A DNA stretch of 52,628 nt from Bryobacterales bacterium (GTDB lineage Bacteria; Acidobacteriota; Terriglobia; Bryobacterales; Bryobacteraceae), in the NCBI GenBank assembly GCA_025463005.1, contig JAOAPR010000225.1, positions 1 through 52,628 of the forward strand. Reading direction: 5' to 3'. A model generated the notes under the pieces. That model worked only from the letters and a program-made list of their open reading frames with translations. It was not told the DNA's origin and ran no database searches. Positions 17,025 to 26,500 of the stretch are shown here, in pieces (positions within the stretch are counted from its first letter, which is position 1; each line of letters begins with the position of its first letter). A program made the position numbers and the translations under genes.

Positions 17025-18197
17025 TTAGTTCGGCTTCAGAACGACCTTGATGCAATCATCCGTCTTGTTCAGGAACATATCGTACCCTCGTGGCGCCTCA
17101 TCGAGGTTCATACGATGAGTAATCACGAAGCTCGGATCGATCTCTTTAGCCTGGACGCGCTCGAGCAGCGGACGCATGTACTTCTGGACATGACATTGCC
17201 CGCTGCGGATGGTGAGAGAGCGGTTCATCAACGAACCCATCGGGAATTTATCGATGAATCCGCCGTAAACGCCGATCACGGAAACGATTCCCGCGTTGCG
17301 GCAGGATAGGATCGCCTGGCGCAGAGCGAGCGGCCGGTCTGTCTCGAGCATCAACGCCTGCTTGGTGCGGTCGTACGCGTAAGGTAATCCGGGAGCGTGC
17401 GCCTCCATGCCGACGGCATCGATGCAGGCGTCCGGCCCTTCGCCGCCGGTCATCTCGGTTAAGGCTTCGCGTACATCGACCTCTTCATAGTTCAGAGTCT
17501 CGGCGCCCGCTTTGTCGCGGGCCATACGAAGTCTTGCGGGAAAACGGTCGATGGCTATCACTCGTTCCGCTCCGAGCATGTAGGCACTCTTGATGGCGAA
17601 CTGCCCTACGGGCCCGCAGCCCCAAACCGCGATGGTGTCGCCCTTCTGGATATTGCACATTTCCGCACCCATGTAGCCGGTAGGAAAGATGTCGGAAAGG
17701 AAGAGCACCTGTTCGTCGCTCAAATCGTCCGGCACTTTGAGGGGACCGACATCGGCGAAGGGAACCCTTGCATACTCGGCCTGTCCGCCCGCATATCCTC
17801 CGAGCAAGTGCGAGTATCCATAGACACCGGCGGGCGAATGGCCCCAAAAGGCTTCCGCGATACTGGCATTGGGATTGGAATTCTCGCATACGGAAAATAA
17901 CTGCCGCTGGCACGCCAGACAGGCGCCGCATGCGATGGGGAACGGTACGACAACGCGGTCGCCCTTCTTGAGGTTTCGTACCTTGCGGCCCACCTCGACC
18001 ACTTCGCCCATGAATTCGTGGCCGAGAACGTCGCCGCGCTCCATGGTGGGGACGAATCCGTTATATAAGTGCAGATCGGAGCCGCATATTGCGGTGGACG
18101 TGATCCTGACAATGGCGTCGCCCTGATTTAGGATTTTTGGATCGGGAACATGTTCCACGCGAACATCTTTCTTGCCCATCCAGCAGTTTGCTCTCAT
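17025..18197 (-). CDS. Zinc-dependent alcohol dehydrogenase, formaldehyde-dehydrogenase-like
   Basis: This 390-residue medium-chain dehydrogenase has catalytic zinc residues in [10 protein letters not shown] and [12 protein letters not shown]. The structural-zinc cysteines are in [15 protein letters not shown], and a Rossmann motif is [11 protein letters not shown]. The long insertion with [22 protein letters not shown] matches the FdhA/glutathione-independent formaldehyde dehydrogenase group. The ATG at 18197 follows a GGAG seven bases upstream. The next gene upstream (SRPBCC protein) ends 40 bases before, so they probably share a transcript. The natural substrate is uncertain. Confidence 0.92.
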   Translation of the reverse strand: MRANCWMGKKDVRVEHVPDPKILNQGDAIVRITSTAICGSDLHLYNGFVPTMERGDVLGHEFMGEVVEVGRKVRNLKKGDRVVVPFPIACGACLACQRQLFSVCENSNPNASIAEAFWGHSPAGVYGYSHLLGGYAGGQAEYARVPFADVGPLKVPDDLSDEQVLFLSDIFPTGYMGAEMCNIQKGDTIAVWGCGPVGQFAIKSAYMLGAERVIAIDRFPARLRMARDKAGAETLNYEEVDVREALTEMTGGEGPDACIDAVGMEAHAPGLPYAYDRTKQALMLETDRPLALRQAILSCRNAGIVSVIGVYGGFIDKFPMGSLMNRSLTIRSGQCHVQKYMRPLLERVQAKEIDPSFVITHRMNLDEAPRGYDMFLNKTDDCIKVVLKPN

Positions 18198-18237
18198 AAA
18201 ATCTCCTTCTCGGAATTGGAAGATGTTGCCAGTTGTG

Positions 18238-19176
18238 TTAGTGGACTTGCGCCGGTATCCTCTCCGGCGGCTGAGCGGGATGCATTCCCGGAAATATGCT
18301 GGCATCAGAGTGCACGATCTCGCCCACCTCCATGATTTGTTTGAACGCGCGCAGGTCATCGTGAATCTGTAACTTTGGTACTGCACGCAGAAGCTTTGCG
18401 ACATGGGCGGTTAACGGGCCCCCGGGAGGCTCAAACGAAAGTTCCACGGTGACGATGGTGCCACGGCCATTGGGGGCCTCCTTAAACGTCACTCGGCCGG
18501 CGTTGTGTATGTCCGATCCCTCGAGCGATCGCCAGGCTATCGTGCGGTTTGGCTCGTCATATACGATTTCAGCGTCCCACTCAACCGTGGTACCGAACGG
18601 CCCTTTGGCTTTCCAATGGGATGTCTGAGGCCCGGTCCGCTGAACGGATTCCAGGTGCTTCATGAAGGACGGGAGCCTTTCCAGGTCGGTCCAGAATCGG
18701 TACACTTCGTCGGGCGGGCGATTGACGGTGATCGATGAGACGATTTTGCGACGGCGCGAAGAATGTTTCCCTCCGTCTTCGCTGAGCTGTTGAGCACACA
18801 TCACGTCAAGGGCCGTCACGCCCAGGACAGCGGCGGTCGCGACAACGGCCCGAGTTTTATGGGTGTGCCGGGCTGACGTAAGAGAAGCTAAGTCCAGCAG
18901 ATCTCCACCCACGCGACCCCAGACCCATCTGGCGGGTCGGGGTTCGGACAAGATGCCCACCCCGGAGGCGATTTCGCGGAGGCCATAGGTACGGAGAACC
19001 TTTCGAGTCTTGATTTCATCGCGCACCCCGATAAGGGCCGCGACCCTGGACGGCGCAGCGACCTCGGCTACACCGAGCGCAATGCTAAACCATCCCAGCC
19101 CGCCGGAAAGACGTTCATAGAAGTCGCGGTTCGCCATCCGATGCGAGCCGCTGTTATGTTGCAAGTTTCCCCTCAT
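18238..19176 (-). CDS. SRPBCC (polyketide cyclase/dehydrase-like) membrane protein
   Basis: The N-terminal half of this 312-residue protein has hydrophobic stretches (about 20-45 and 98-120) and resembles a small membrane module. Residues about 138-285 form a START/SRPBCC helix-grip domain beginning [27 protein letters not shown], the standard start of coenzyme-Q-binding/cyclase-like proteins. An excellent GGAGG lies six bases before the ATG at 19176. The same pair of an SRPBCC membrane protein and a formaldehyde-dehydrogenase-like ADH is found together in other bacteria, to my knowledge, often in stress-related clusters. A lipid or hydrophobic ligand is likely. Confidence 0.85.
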   Translation of the reverse strand: MRGNLQHNSGSHRMANRDFYERLSGGLGWFSIALGVAEVAAPSRVAALIGVRDEIKTRKVLRTYGLREIASGVGILSEPRPARWVWGRVGGDLLDLASLTSARHTHKTRAVVATAAVLGVTALDVMCAQQLSEDGGKHSSRRRKIVSSITVNRPPDEVYRFWTDLERLPSFMKHLESVQRTGPQTSHWKAKGPFGTTVEWDAEIVYDEPNRTIAWRSLEGSDIHNAGRVTFKEAPNGRGTIVTVELSFEPPGGPLTAHVAKLLRAVPKLQIHDDLRAFKQIMEVGEIVHSDASIFPGMHPAQPPERIPAQVH

Positions 19177-19253
19177 CTTTTACCTCCACTGCGTGAGTGT
19201 TGCGTCTCCCGTAGGAGAATCTTTTCAGAGCGAGGCGCGTGCACACCTGCGCC

Positions 19254-19280
19254 GAGAGGAGTCTCTTTAACTCCGCTCTC
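19254..19280 (-). terminator. Possible terminator hairpin after the ArsC-like gene
   Basis: On the minus strand GAGAGCGGAGTT can pair with AGACTCCTCTC across a short AAAG loop, with mismatches. It lies 45 bases after the ArsC-like gene. There is no T-run, so the call is tentative. Confidence 0.35.
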
Positions 19281-19324
19281 CCGGTTAGATCAGTACGTGA
19301 CGATAAGGTTGCGGGATTTGTGGA

Positions 19325-19684
19325 CTACCGGGCAGGGGCGGTGAGCATTGCCGTCCAGGAATCTTCATCGTGACCGATGCTCAGCAAATTGGCGGCTCGA
19401 ACCAATGGCAGCCGCAGCAGTTTCGGATCTCGCTCAATTCGTCCCAGGAGCTCAGAGTCGGAGAGCTTGAGATACTTCAGACCAGCATCAATGTACGCCT
19501 TGCTGTCGGTGTCGAGCAGTCCGGCCAAACCGAAGCGCTCAATAAACCGCTTGATTTCCCCAGGCGACATGGGCTTCACCTTCAAGTCCACCACCTGAAT
19601 CACAGCACGGCGCTCCTTGAAGAATCGCTCAGCGGCGCGGGTCGATTGCGAATTTTTGAGGCCGAAGATCTGAATAGTCAGCAA
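19325..19684 (-). CDS. ArsC/Spx-family protein lacking the active cysteine
   Basis: This 119-residue protein matches the ArsC/Spx fold: a thioredoxin-like N-terminus (MLTIQIFGLKNSQSTRAAERFFKER), a central MSPGEIKRFIERFG helix and the family C-terminal RDPKLLRLPLVR (compare RPIVV or RPLV in arsenate reductases). The position of the nucleophilic cysteine is Ser in KNSQSTR, and there is no other cysteine in the protein, so reductase activity is not expected. The start appears to be TTG at 19684, 24 bases after the exported aldolase gene. A binding or regulatory role is possible. Confidence 0.8.
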   Translation of the reverse strand: MLTIQIFGLKNSQSTRAAERFFKERRAVIQVVDLKVKPMSPGEIKRFIERFGLAGLLDTDSKAYIDAGLKYLKLSDSELLGRIERDPKLLRLPLVRAANLLSIGHDEDSWTAMLTAPAR

Positions 19685-19708
19685 GCTGATCTTCGCGTGT
19701 CGGACACC

Positions 19709-20803
19709 TTAGCGCGAGCGGCCGTCGCGCTTGCCGTCCGGCTCGGCGAGAGGACCCACTTCGACTTTCGCCTGCGTGTTGGCGAGGGGCCCGAGCTCAG
19801 CCGCTACGCCGCGAGCTATGGCAGCCGTCTCGCTGCCCGCCTGGAAGCACGTGAAATCCGGGCGGTCACGCCATGCAAAAGGCCCGCACAGCCGCCTACC
19901 TGCTGAAATCGCGGCATCGTGGACAACATTGATCAAGCGCTCGTAATCGGGGGAGCCCTGCGCGTAGCCCGAGAAGTTTCCGAGGTCGCCGCTAGCCGCA
20001 AAGATGGCCGTCACACCAGGGACCTTGGCGATCTCATAGGCATTCTTGATACCTTCGAGCGTCTCGATCATCAAGATCAGCACGATATTATCGTTAATAG
20101 TGGCGCGATATCCGCCAGGGACGCCGCCCCACATCGAGGCGTCAAAGGCCTGGCCGCCGCCGTTGCTGCGTTTGCCGAGCGGAGGGTAATAAGTCCAATC
20201 CCGCGCAGCGATGGCCTCCTCGACAGTATCGACGGTGGGCACCACAACGACGAGAGCGCCCGCGTCGGTGGCATGCTGGATCTCACGTTCATCCGCATAA
20301 GCGACGCGAACGCCCGGAACCGCTTTCGCGTAGGGACAAGCGCGCCACATGCGGGCCACCTGCTCCCAATCGCGCGCGTTGTGCTGCATTTCCGTCCAGA
20401 TGAAATCGTAGCCGGCGTTGGCCATCGCGCAATAGGTTTCCGGATCGGTGGCGCTGAACACGGTGCCGCCGGTGACTTTGCCGCCCTGCATCATCTTGAC
20501 CTTCACGGGATTCCAGATTTTGGAACCGGCGGGTGGGTTGAAGGCGGATCCGTACTTCCAGGTGGCGGCATTAAAGGCTCCCGCATTCACGGCTCCAGGC
20601 GGCGCCGTAGTTATCGCGCCGCTTTCCTTGCCGGCGGGCGCGGCCAGCGGAAACTTGAGCTTTCCTGCGTCGGCGTTGTTAGCGTAAGGATCGGCGCTGG
20701 CCTTCGGCGGTTGCACGGCCGGGGGGGCCTGCTGCCCCAAAGACTGAAATGTGACAATCGCGACTGCCGCGGATAACGTCACGAAAAGAATCACGCGCTT
20801 CAT
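19709..20803 (-). CDS. Exported HpcH/HpaI-type aldolase
   Basis: This 364-residue protein has a signal peptide (MKRVILFVTLSAAVAIVTFQSLGQ) and a Pro/Ala-rich linker of about 75 residues before a class II HpcH/HpaI aldolase barrel. Family motifs are GTVFSATDPETYCAMANAGYDFIWTEMQH (catalytic H region), VPGVRV (Arg), LILMIETLEGI (metal-binding Glu) and AIFAASGDLGNFSGY (metal-binding Asp region). Cytoplasmic relatives cleave 4-hydroxy-2-oxo acids. Export is unusual. The ATG at 20803 follows AGGAGG by eight bases. It probably precedes the ArsC-like gene in one transcript. The substrate is unknown. Confidence 0.88.
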   Translation of the reverse strand: MKRVILFVTLSAAVAIVTFQSLGQQAPPAVQPPKASADPYANNADAGKLKFPLAAPAGKESGAITTAPPGAVNAGAFNAATWKYGSAFNPPAGSKIWNPVKVKMMQGGKVTGGTVFSATDPETYCAMANAGYDFIWTEMQHNARDWEQVARMWRACPYAKAVPGVRVAYADEREIQHATDAGALVVVVPTVDTVEEAIAARDWTYYPPLGKRSNGGGQAFDASMWGGVPGGYRATINDNIVLILMIETLEGIKNAYEIAKVPGVTAIFAASGDLGNFSGYAQGSPDYERLINVVHDAAISAGRRLCGPFAWRDRPDFTCFQAGSETAAIARGVAAELGPLANTQAKVEVGPLAEPDGKRDGRSR

Positions 20804-20915
20804 TCCACTGTCCTCCTTCACGCTGCTGCGATCCGGATTTTATCAGATTAATGATGAGCGTGCGTGAACATTAGGAACAGCCGCGTCGGTCGGCCTGCGT
20901 GAGCGGACTTGGATT

Positions 20916-21788
20916 TCAGCGCTGCTGACTGAGCCGCGTGCACACGCTCGGGATTGCTTCTCCGTCGGGTTGCTGAAATTTCGCGCAGGTCTGTGCCAGC
21001 GCTTTGCCGGCTCCACTGATCTCTTCACGTAACGACCACAGCAACTCAAGACCTCGCTGATCGCGGGCGTTCCTGGCGACCAGTATCAGGCCCATGACGA
21101 AACGTGATCGCGCCACTTTTCCGTCAAGGGCCAGCGACTGGCGAATCTGGAGCTCGGCCCGGTCGTACTGCCGGGTGAGATACAAAGCATAGGCCAGATT
21201 GGAATGGTTCACAGCATCTCGCGGCAACATACGAACCGATTCCTCCAGCTCTGTGATGGCCAGCGCGGTCTTGCCGATTTTCAGGTATTCGACTCCCAGA
21301 GAACTGTGCGCGTAGGGAATCGCCGATGGTTCGTGGAGAGCGTCCTGAAAGGCTGCGATCGCCTTGGCAGAGTCGCCCTTCTCGGAGTAGCGGTTTGCCG
21401 TCCGGAGCAGTTTCTTAGCCTTTCCCGACAGCGGAAGACGAAGCTGCTCGATCGATACGGTTCCAGCAGACATGTCCTCGCCTCGACGCACGGGGATTTC
21501 TGGTAGCGGGTTGAGATCAAATGCAAGCGGCGAAGTCAAAGAGGCGGGAAAGCGCCCCTCTGGTACCAAGCCATGCAGTTCGTACATTTCAATCTGGGAG
21601 ATCGGCGGCCTGAGGCCGGGCTCTTCCTGCGGATCGAAGAAACTGTTATGCTGCGTTCCGGAAAACTGAATCCCATACTGCTCGTACGATCCTGATCCTG
21701 TCTGCGCCAGCAGACCAGGACATAGAGCAAGCGCCCCCAGGAGCATACGAGAGACACCTTTGACGCTGGAAAAGAGTACGACGGACAT
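20916..21788 (-). CDS. Exported tetratricopeptide-repeat protein
   Basis: This 290-residue protein has an N-terminal hydrophobic signal region (MLLGALALCPGLLAQ). Residues about 125-235 contain consecutive TPR-like helix pairs, for example ANRYSEKGDSAKAIAAFQDALHEPSAIPYAHSSLGVEYLKIGKTALAITELEESVRM. The remainder has no known motif. GGAGG lies four bases before the ATG at 21788. TPR proteins usually act as scaffolds; the partner is unknown. It lies 112 bases upstream of the aldolase gene on the same strand, so co-transcription is possible but not shown. Confidence 0.8.
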   Translation of the reverse strand: MSVVLFSSVKGVSRMLLGALALCPGLLAQTGSGSYEQYGIQFSGTQHNSFFDPQEEPGLRPPISQIEMYELHGLVPEGRFPASLTSPLAFDLNPLPEIPVRRGEDMSAGTVSIEQLRLPLSGKAKKLLRTANRYSEKGDSAKAIAAFQDALHEPSAIPYAHSSLGVEYLKIGKTALAITELEESVRMLPRDAVNHSNLAYALYLTRQYDRAELQIRQSLALDGKVARSRFVMGLILVARNARDQRGLELLWSLREEISGAGKALAQTCAKFQQPDGEAIPSVCTRLSQQR

Positions 21789-22037
21789 ATTTCCTCCAGT
21801 TAAAGAAGCGTTGGAAAACTTCACCTCGCGGTGGGGACAGACTGGGGAAAATGCTGTGCGACGGGGCTGAAGTGGCGAACTACGTTCACCACATACAATC
21901 AGCATAGGGCGTGCCCTGGGCCGTGTCCAATCGAAATTGTTTATGCAGCCGATGAGCGGAGATCAATTAGGGTAAATCTCCTAGTTATCGTTCAATGCAC
22001 GGTTTATTGCAGAATCATTTCATACATCCATACCGGC

Positions 22038-22063
22038 GAGAGGAGGCTGGTGAGCCTCCTCTC
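22038..22063 (-). terminator. Perfect 11-base hairpin, probable terminator
   Basis: GAGAGGAGGCT (22038-22048) and AGCCTCCTCTC (22053-22063) are perfectly complementary around a four-base loop. It lies 17 bases after the end of the exported-protein gene at 22081-22476, with no clear T-run. Confidence 0.6.
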
Positions 22064-22080
22064 TGATCCACCGAACAACG

Positions 22081-22476
22081 CTACTTGCCGGAAGTAAGCG
22101 TGAGAGCAACTCCCTTCAGCATTCTCTTGGGGGAGTGCAAGTTAAGTTCGTAGGTCCATCCGGCGGCTGCGATATTGGTGAGCTCCATGCGCTCACTCGC
22201 ATCGGCAGCGAATGTAAGCGGGCGCGCGGGTTTGGCCGGCGTGTCGAGAGTGCGCGCGAACACAATTGTCTGCACCTTCGTCTCTTCGTTCTCAAACAGG
22301 AGAATGGACGTGGTGTGCGCAATCGGGCTGATTGCGTAGGGTCCGGCCGGCATGGTGGTGCCCGACGCGGAGAACCCGAAGGGGATGCGTGCATGCATGG
22401 TCTCGGCCGACGCCGAGCTAAGCGCACCTAATAGAGAAGCCAGCAGAACGGCTGATTTCAAGAGATTCGTTTTCAT
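22081..22476 (-). CDS. Small exported protein of unknown function
   Basis: This 131-residue protein has a signal peptide (MKTNLLKSAVLLASLLGALSSASAET). The mature part of about 105 residues is predicted beta-rich: MHARIPFGFSASGTTMPAGPYAISPI, then FENEETKVQTIVFARTLD and AAAGWTYELNLHSPKR. Many Acidobacteriota carry small exported proteins of this look, with PFGF near the mature N-terminus, but no function is known to me. The ATG at 22476 is preceded at a distance of nine or more bases by AAGGA. It stands alone between other minus-strand units and is followed by a hairpin terminator. Confidence 0.75.
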   Translation of the reverse strand: MKTNLLKSAVLLASLLGALSSASAETMHARIPFGFSASGTTMPAGPYAISPIAHTTSILLFENEETKVQTIVFARTLDTPAKPARPLTFAADASERMELTNIAAAGWTYELNLHSPKRMLKGVALTLTSGK

Positions 22477-22747
22477 AGACAATATTTCCTTTCGATGCCC
22501 AAAGGGCGGGTTTTGTGAGTGAACCGTAAGTGCGCACATGGCAACGCGCGCAGAAAGGAATCTTCGGCAGGGAATGATTCTAAGGAGAAAAAGCCGGGGC
22601 GGGGGCTACTTTTACGAGCAAAACTGCGTTTGCTCTGACAATTTCAGTCTACCCGATCCGGACCATTTGTCAAGAAGAAAGCGCCTGGTGGCCGGAACAT
22701 GCCCGCTACAGAATGTTCCTAAGATCCTGAACATTTCGTAACAGCTT

Positions 22748-23506
22748 CTAGGGAAGCAGGTAACCGGCGTTGGCCAGGATCGCTCGCCCTTCAGCGCTTA
22801 GTAGAAATGAGCTAAACCATTTTGCATCTTTTACGTGTGACGAAGCCGTGACGATTCCCATCGCCTGTTCGATTGGATGGTAGAGATGGGAATCGATCTT
22901 CAAAACGGTGCCCTGATCCTTCAGCACCAGCGAATAGGCAGTGAAGGCAGCGTTCGCACTGCCCGACGCCGCGAATTGCTTAGCCATGCTGATACTGGTT
23001 CCATAGACGAGCTTGGGCTGGACGGCGTCCCAAAGACCTGCGTTCTTTAGCACCTCCACAGTTGCCTGACCATACGGAGCCAATTCGGGCTGGGCGATGG
23101 CGATGAACCGAATTTGCGGTCCGGCGAGGTCCTTCAATTCGCGAACACCGCTCTTCTCGCCGTCGGGGATCCACAAAGCAAGTTGACCGAGTGCGTAGAC
23201 GGCGCGACTGTCACTGGTGATCTTGCGGTTGGACACGAGGGAATCGACATGTTCAGTATCGGCGGCGGCAAAAACGTCGAACGGGGCGCCATTCTCGATC
23301 TGCGTGGCTAGCTGCGCCGTGGATCCGTAACTAAAGATAACTTCCACGCCAGTCTTCGCTTTAAACGCACGTCCAACCTCGCCAAACGCGTCGGTCAGGT
23401 TGGCTGCCGCCGCGACGGTCAGCTTGCTTTCAGAAGCTCGCGGGGTATTGCAGGAAGCGAGAAGTACAGCCGCGCACAAGATCGCTCGAGCGAGTCGGGG
23501 GTACAT
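22748..23506 (-). CDS. modA: Molybdate/tungstate ABC-transporter substrate-binding protein
   Basis: This 252-residue lipoprotein (lipobox LLASC, Cys at 19) is a periplasmic binding protein of the ModA family. Motifs are LTVAAAANLTDAFGEVGRAFKAKTGVEVIFSYGSTAQLATQIENGAPFDVFAAAD, where the AAN, SYGST and PFDVFAAAD segments line the oxyanion pocket. YGTSISMAKQF and the YHPIEQAMGIV segment are near the C-terminus. It would bind molybdate, tungstate or a similar oxyanion for an ABC importer, but no modB or modC lies in the window. A TATAAT element (23521-23526, minus strand) sits 15 bases before the ATG, implying a very short leader. It is divergent from the TonB-dependent receptor. Confidence 0.9.
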   Translation of the reverse strand: MYPRLARAILCAAVLLASCNTPRASESKLTVAAAANLTDAFGEVGRAFKAKTGVEVIFSYGSTAQLATQIENGAPFDVFAAADTEHVDSLVSNRKITSDSRAVYALGQLALWIPDGEKSGVRELKDLAGPQIRFIAIAQPELAPYGQATVEVLKNAGLWDAVQPKLVYGTSISMAKQFAASGSANAAFTAYSLVLKDQGTVLKIDSHLYHPIEQAMGIVTASSHVKDAKWFSSFLLSAEGRAILANAGYLLP

Positions 23507-23520
23507 GGAGCGTTGTGTTA

Positions 23521-23526
23521 ATTATA
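23521..23526 (-). promoter_or_regulatory. -10 element for modA
   Basis: The minus strand reads TATAAT here, 15 bases before the modA start codon, with no clear consensus -35. The adjacent palindrome (23540-23555) covers the region where the -35 would lie. Confidence 0.5.
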
Positions 23527-23536
23527 TGCCGTCTTG

Positions 23537-23565
23537 TTGACACTACAGGTAGTGTGTTGTGTTAA
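23537..23565 (+). promoter_or_regulatory. Promoter and palindromic operator upstream of the TonB-dependent receptor
   Basis: TTGACA (23537-23542) and TGTTAA (23560-23565) are spaced 17 bases, a good promoter pair for the rightward receptor gene. A perfect palindrome, ACACTACAGGTAGTGT (23540-23555), overlaps the -35 and spacer, as expected for a repressor site. GTTGTGTTAA occurs twice as a direct repeat (23512-23521 and 23556-23565), flanking the palindrome. Confidence 0.6.
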
Positions 23566-23596
23566 CATAACTCCGTCGTTCTTGCACAACACTTTT

Positions 23597-26500
23597 ATGG
23601 CGACGCGGATTCAAACAACATCCATCTTAATGTGGGGGTTAATTGTCGCTTCGACGAACTGTTTCGGCCAAGCGGGCCGGGCCGAACTCTTTGGCACGAT
23701 CACGGACCCTTCCGGCCTTGCGATTCCCAAGACCCACGTCGATGCCGAAGACCAGGCGACGATGGTGCGGTATTCGGCTGCCTCGGATGAACGCGGCGAG
23801 TATCATATCCTGGGCTTACCCGCGGGTCAGTACTTGGTGACCGTGGAGCAACCTGGTTTCCGCACCTACCGGCAAGCGGGCATTACTCTGCGGCTGGGCG
23901 ATCGCACAAGGTTAGACGTGAATTTGGACATCGGCCAGCCGTCTCAAGCAGTCGAGGTCACCGCGTCGGCGCCCCTGGTGCAAACTGCCAGCGGCGACGT
24001 GAGTCTGAACGTCGAAGAAAAGAAAATATCCACGCTGCCGCTGGACGGACGCACCTTCATCCCGTTGTTGACACTCGCGCCAGGGGTCGCGTTACCGGGA
24101 GGGGGCTCTATTCTCGCCAGGATCAACGGCAGCCGGCCGCGCACGAACGAGTATATCTACGACGGCGTCAGCGTGCTACAGCCGGAGCCGGGGCAGGTGG
24201 CTTATTACCCGATCGTCGACGGAATGGCCGAATTTAAACTCAATATCAACGCATACTCTCCCGAGTACGGCCGGTCGAACGGCGGCACCGTGATGGTGAT
24301 TGGAAAATCCGGGAGCAATGAGTTCCACGGCAGTCTGTTTGAGTTTTTCCGCAACGAAGCATTGAACGCGAGGAATCTATTCGCCCAACCGGGTCCGAAG
24401 CCCCAGTTCCGACGCAATCAATACGGAGTAACCGTGGGCGGGCCGATTCAAACCAACAAGACATTCTTCTTCGCAGATTGGCAGGGGACGCGGCTGCGGA
24501 CCGGCATTACGCGATTCAGCGTGGTTCCCACGCTGGCGCAACGGCAGGGAATCTTTACCCAACCGATTTTCGATCCAGCCAGCTCGCCGCGCACACAATT
24601 TGTAAACAATACAATTCCGACGAACCGTTTCGACGCCCTGGGAATTCAAGTGCTTCAGCATTACCCGCTACCGAACGTCGCCGGCGCGAATAATTTTGTA
24701 CGAACCGCGACCGAGCCGGACAACCAGGATCAGGCCGACTTTCGGGTGGACCGTTATTTCGGGGAAAAGCATCGGGTGTTCGGACGGTACACTCTCTTCC
24801 GAGACGACGATACGCCGGTCACTCCGTTGCCCGACGGAAGCGGAAGTCTAACTACCGGCGTGATCGGCCACGCGATTACACGCGGCGACGCAGTCGTTGG
24901 TGACTATAACTGGATGCTTTCGCCTTCGGCTCTGAACCAGTTCCGAGTCGGCTATTCCAGGCGCGACCTTGCCCAGACTTCCCTTCAGAATGGCGGAATC
25001 ACGGTGCCGGGCCTGCCGGCAAATTCGTTCGGATCGGTGTTGCCGATCTTCACGGTCACAGGACTCCAGCAAATCGGTCCGACCAGCGCCGCGAACTCGA
25101 ATTTCACGACCTCCATCACGGAGTTCCTGGATACGTTCACGTTGGTGCGCGGCCGGCACGCCTTCAAGTTCGGAGCTGATATTCGGCGCGAAGCTCTGGA
25201 CGTTCTTAATCCACCTAATCCAACGGGATCGTTTGCCTTTACCACCACCGGCACGAACAGCTCCGCGGTTTCAGGAAGCGGAAACGCGCTGGCCTCGATG
25301 CTTTTGGGGCAGGTGAACGCGTTCAGCATCGACATCCAGAAGCAAATGATTCAGCCGCGAGCTCATATCGCCGAGTTTTTCATCGGAGACGACTGGAGAG
25401 TTTCGCCGCGCCTGATGCTCAATATCGGCACCCGCTACACTCTCAATTTCCCCTCCACGGAGAAGAACGATCAAGGGGCGGTGTTTAATCTGAACACCCA
25501 GGTTCTCGATTTTCCCCACACCGCTCGGGAGGTGCATTGGGGCGACTTCGGTCCTCGTCTCGGACTCGCGTATCGGATTGGCGATAGCTGGGTGATACGT
25601 TCCGGCTATGGCATGGTTTTCTTTGAGCAGACCGGCATCACGACGCCCTTTACGATCCCGCAATTTCCGTTCGTTCAGACGGTGGGTCAGCAATCGCAAG
25701 ATAACGTGAACGCTGCGTTCGGACTGTCCAGCGGGCCCACGGCTCAAGTGACGGCGCCGAATCCGAACTCGGGGTTGGGGCAAGGAGTTTTTGGCGTGGA
25801 TCGCCACAACGGTTCGGGCTATTCGCAGCAATGGAACTTCACAGTTCAAAAAACAATCGGAAAGAACTGGAACGTGGAGGTTGCGTATCTGGGCTCGAAG
25901 AATACACGGCTCGGCATACCCGACGCGAATATCAATCAGCTCCCCTCGCAATACCTCGCCCTGGGCTCGGCGCTTTTGACAAGAGTTTCGAATCCGTACT
26001 TCGGACAGATTCCGGCCTCGTCGTCTCTCGGAGGGACGACGATCGCCCAACAACTGCTGCTGCGGCCGTATCCGCGCTTCACCAACGTGGCTCTGTTCCG
26101 CGACAACGTTGGCAACTCGACCTACAACGCGGCCGCTGCAAAACTGGAGAAGCGCTTCTCGAACGGCTTGACGTTGACGGCGTCCTACACATTTTCGAAG
26201 CTCATCGACGATGCCTCGACAGTGTTCTCGCAGACCATCTTCACGGGACCCGTCCTGGGTACGACGGGAGCCGCGGACGCCAACAACCGGCACCTCGAGA
26301 AGGATCTTTCGACCGGCGACATACCTCGGATTTTCGCGCTGGGCTGGGTGTACGATATTCCGCGATTGTGGAAGATCTCGGGCTGGCAGATCGCGGGCCT
26401 GGTTCGCATACAGGCGGGAGACACCGTAGCAATCAGCCAGGCGACCAACAACAACTCTAGCTTAGGTTTTGCGGTTCAACGGCCCAACAGAGTCAGCGAT

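Noticed and set aside
24377-26454. Several long minus-strand frames opposite the TonB-dependent receptor
   Set aside because: They are antisense shadows of a high-GC coding region and have Arg/Ser-rich composition without motifs.
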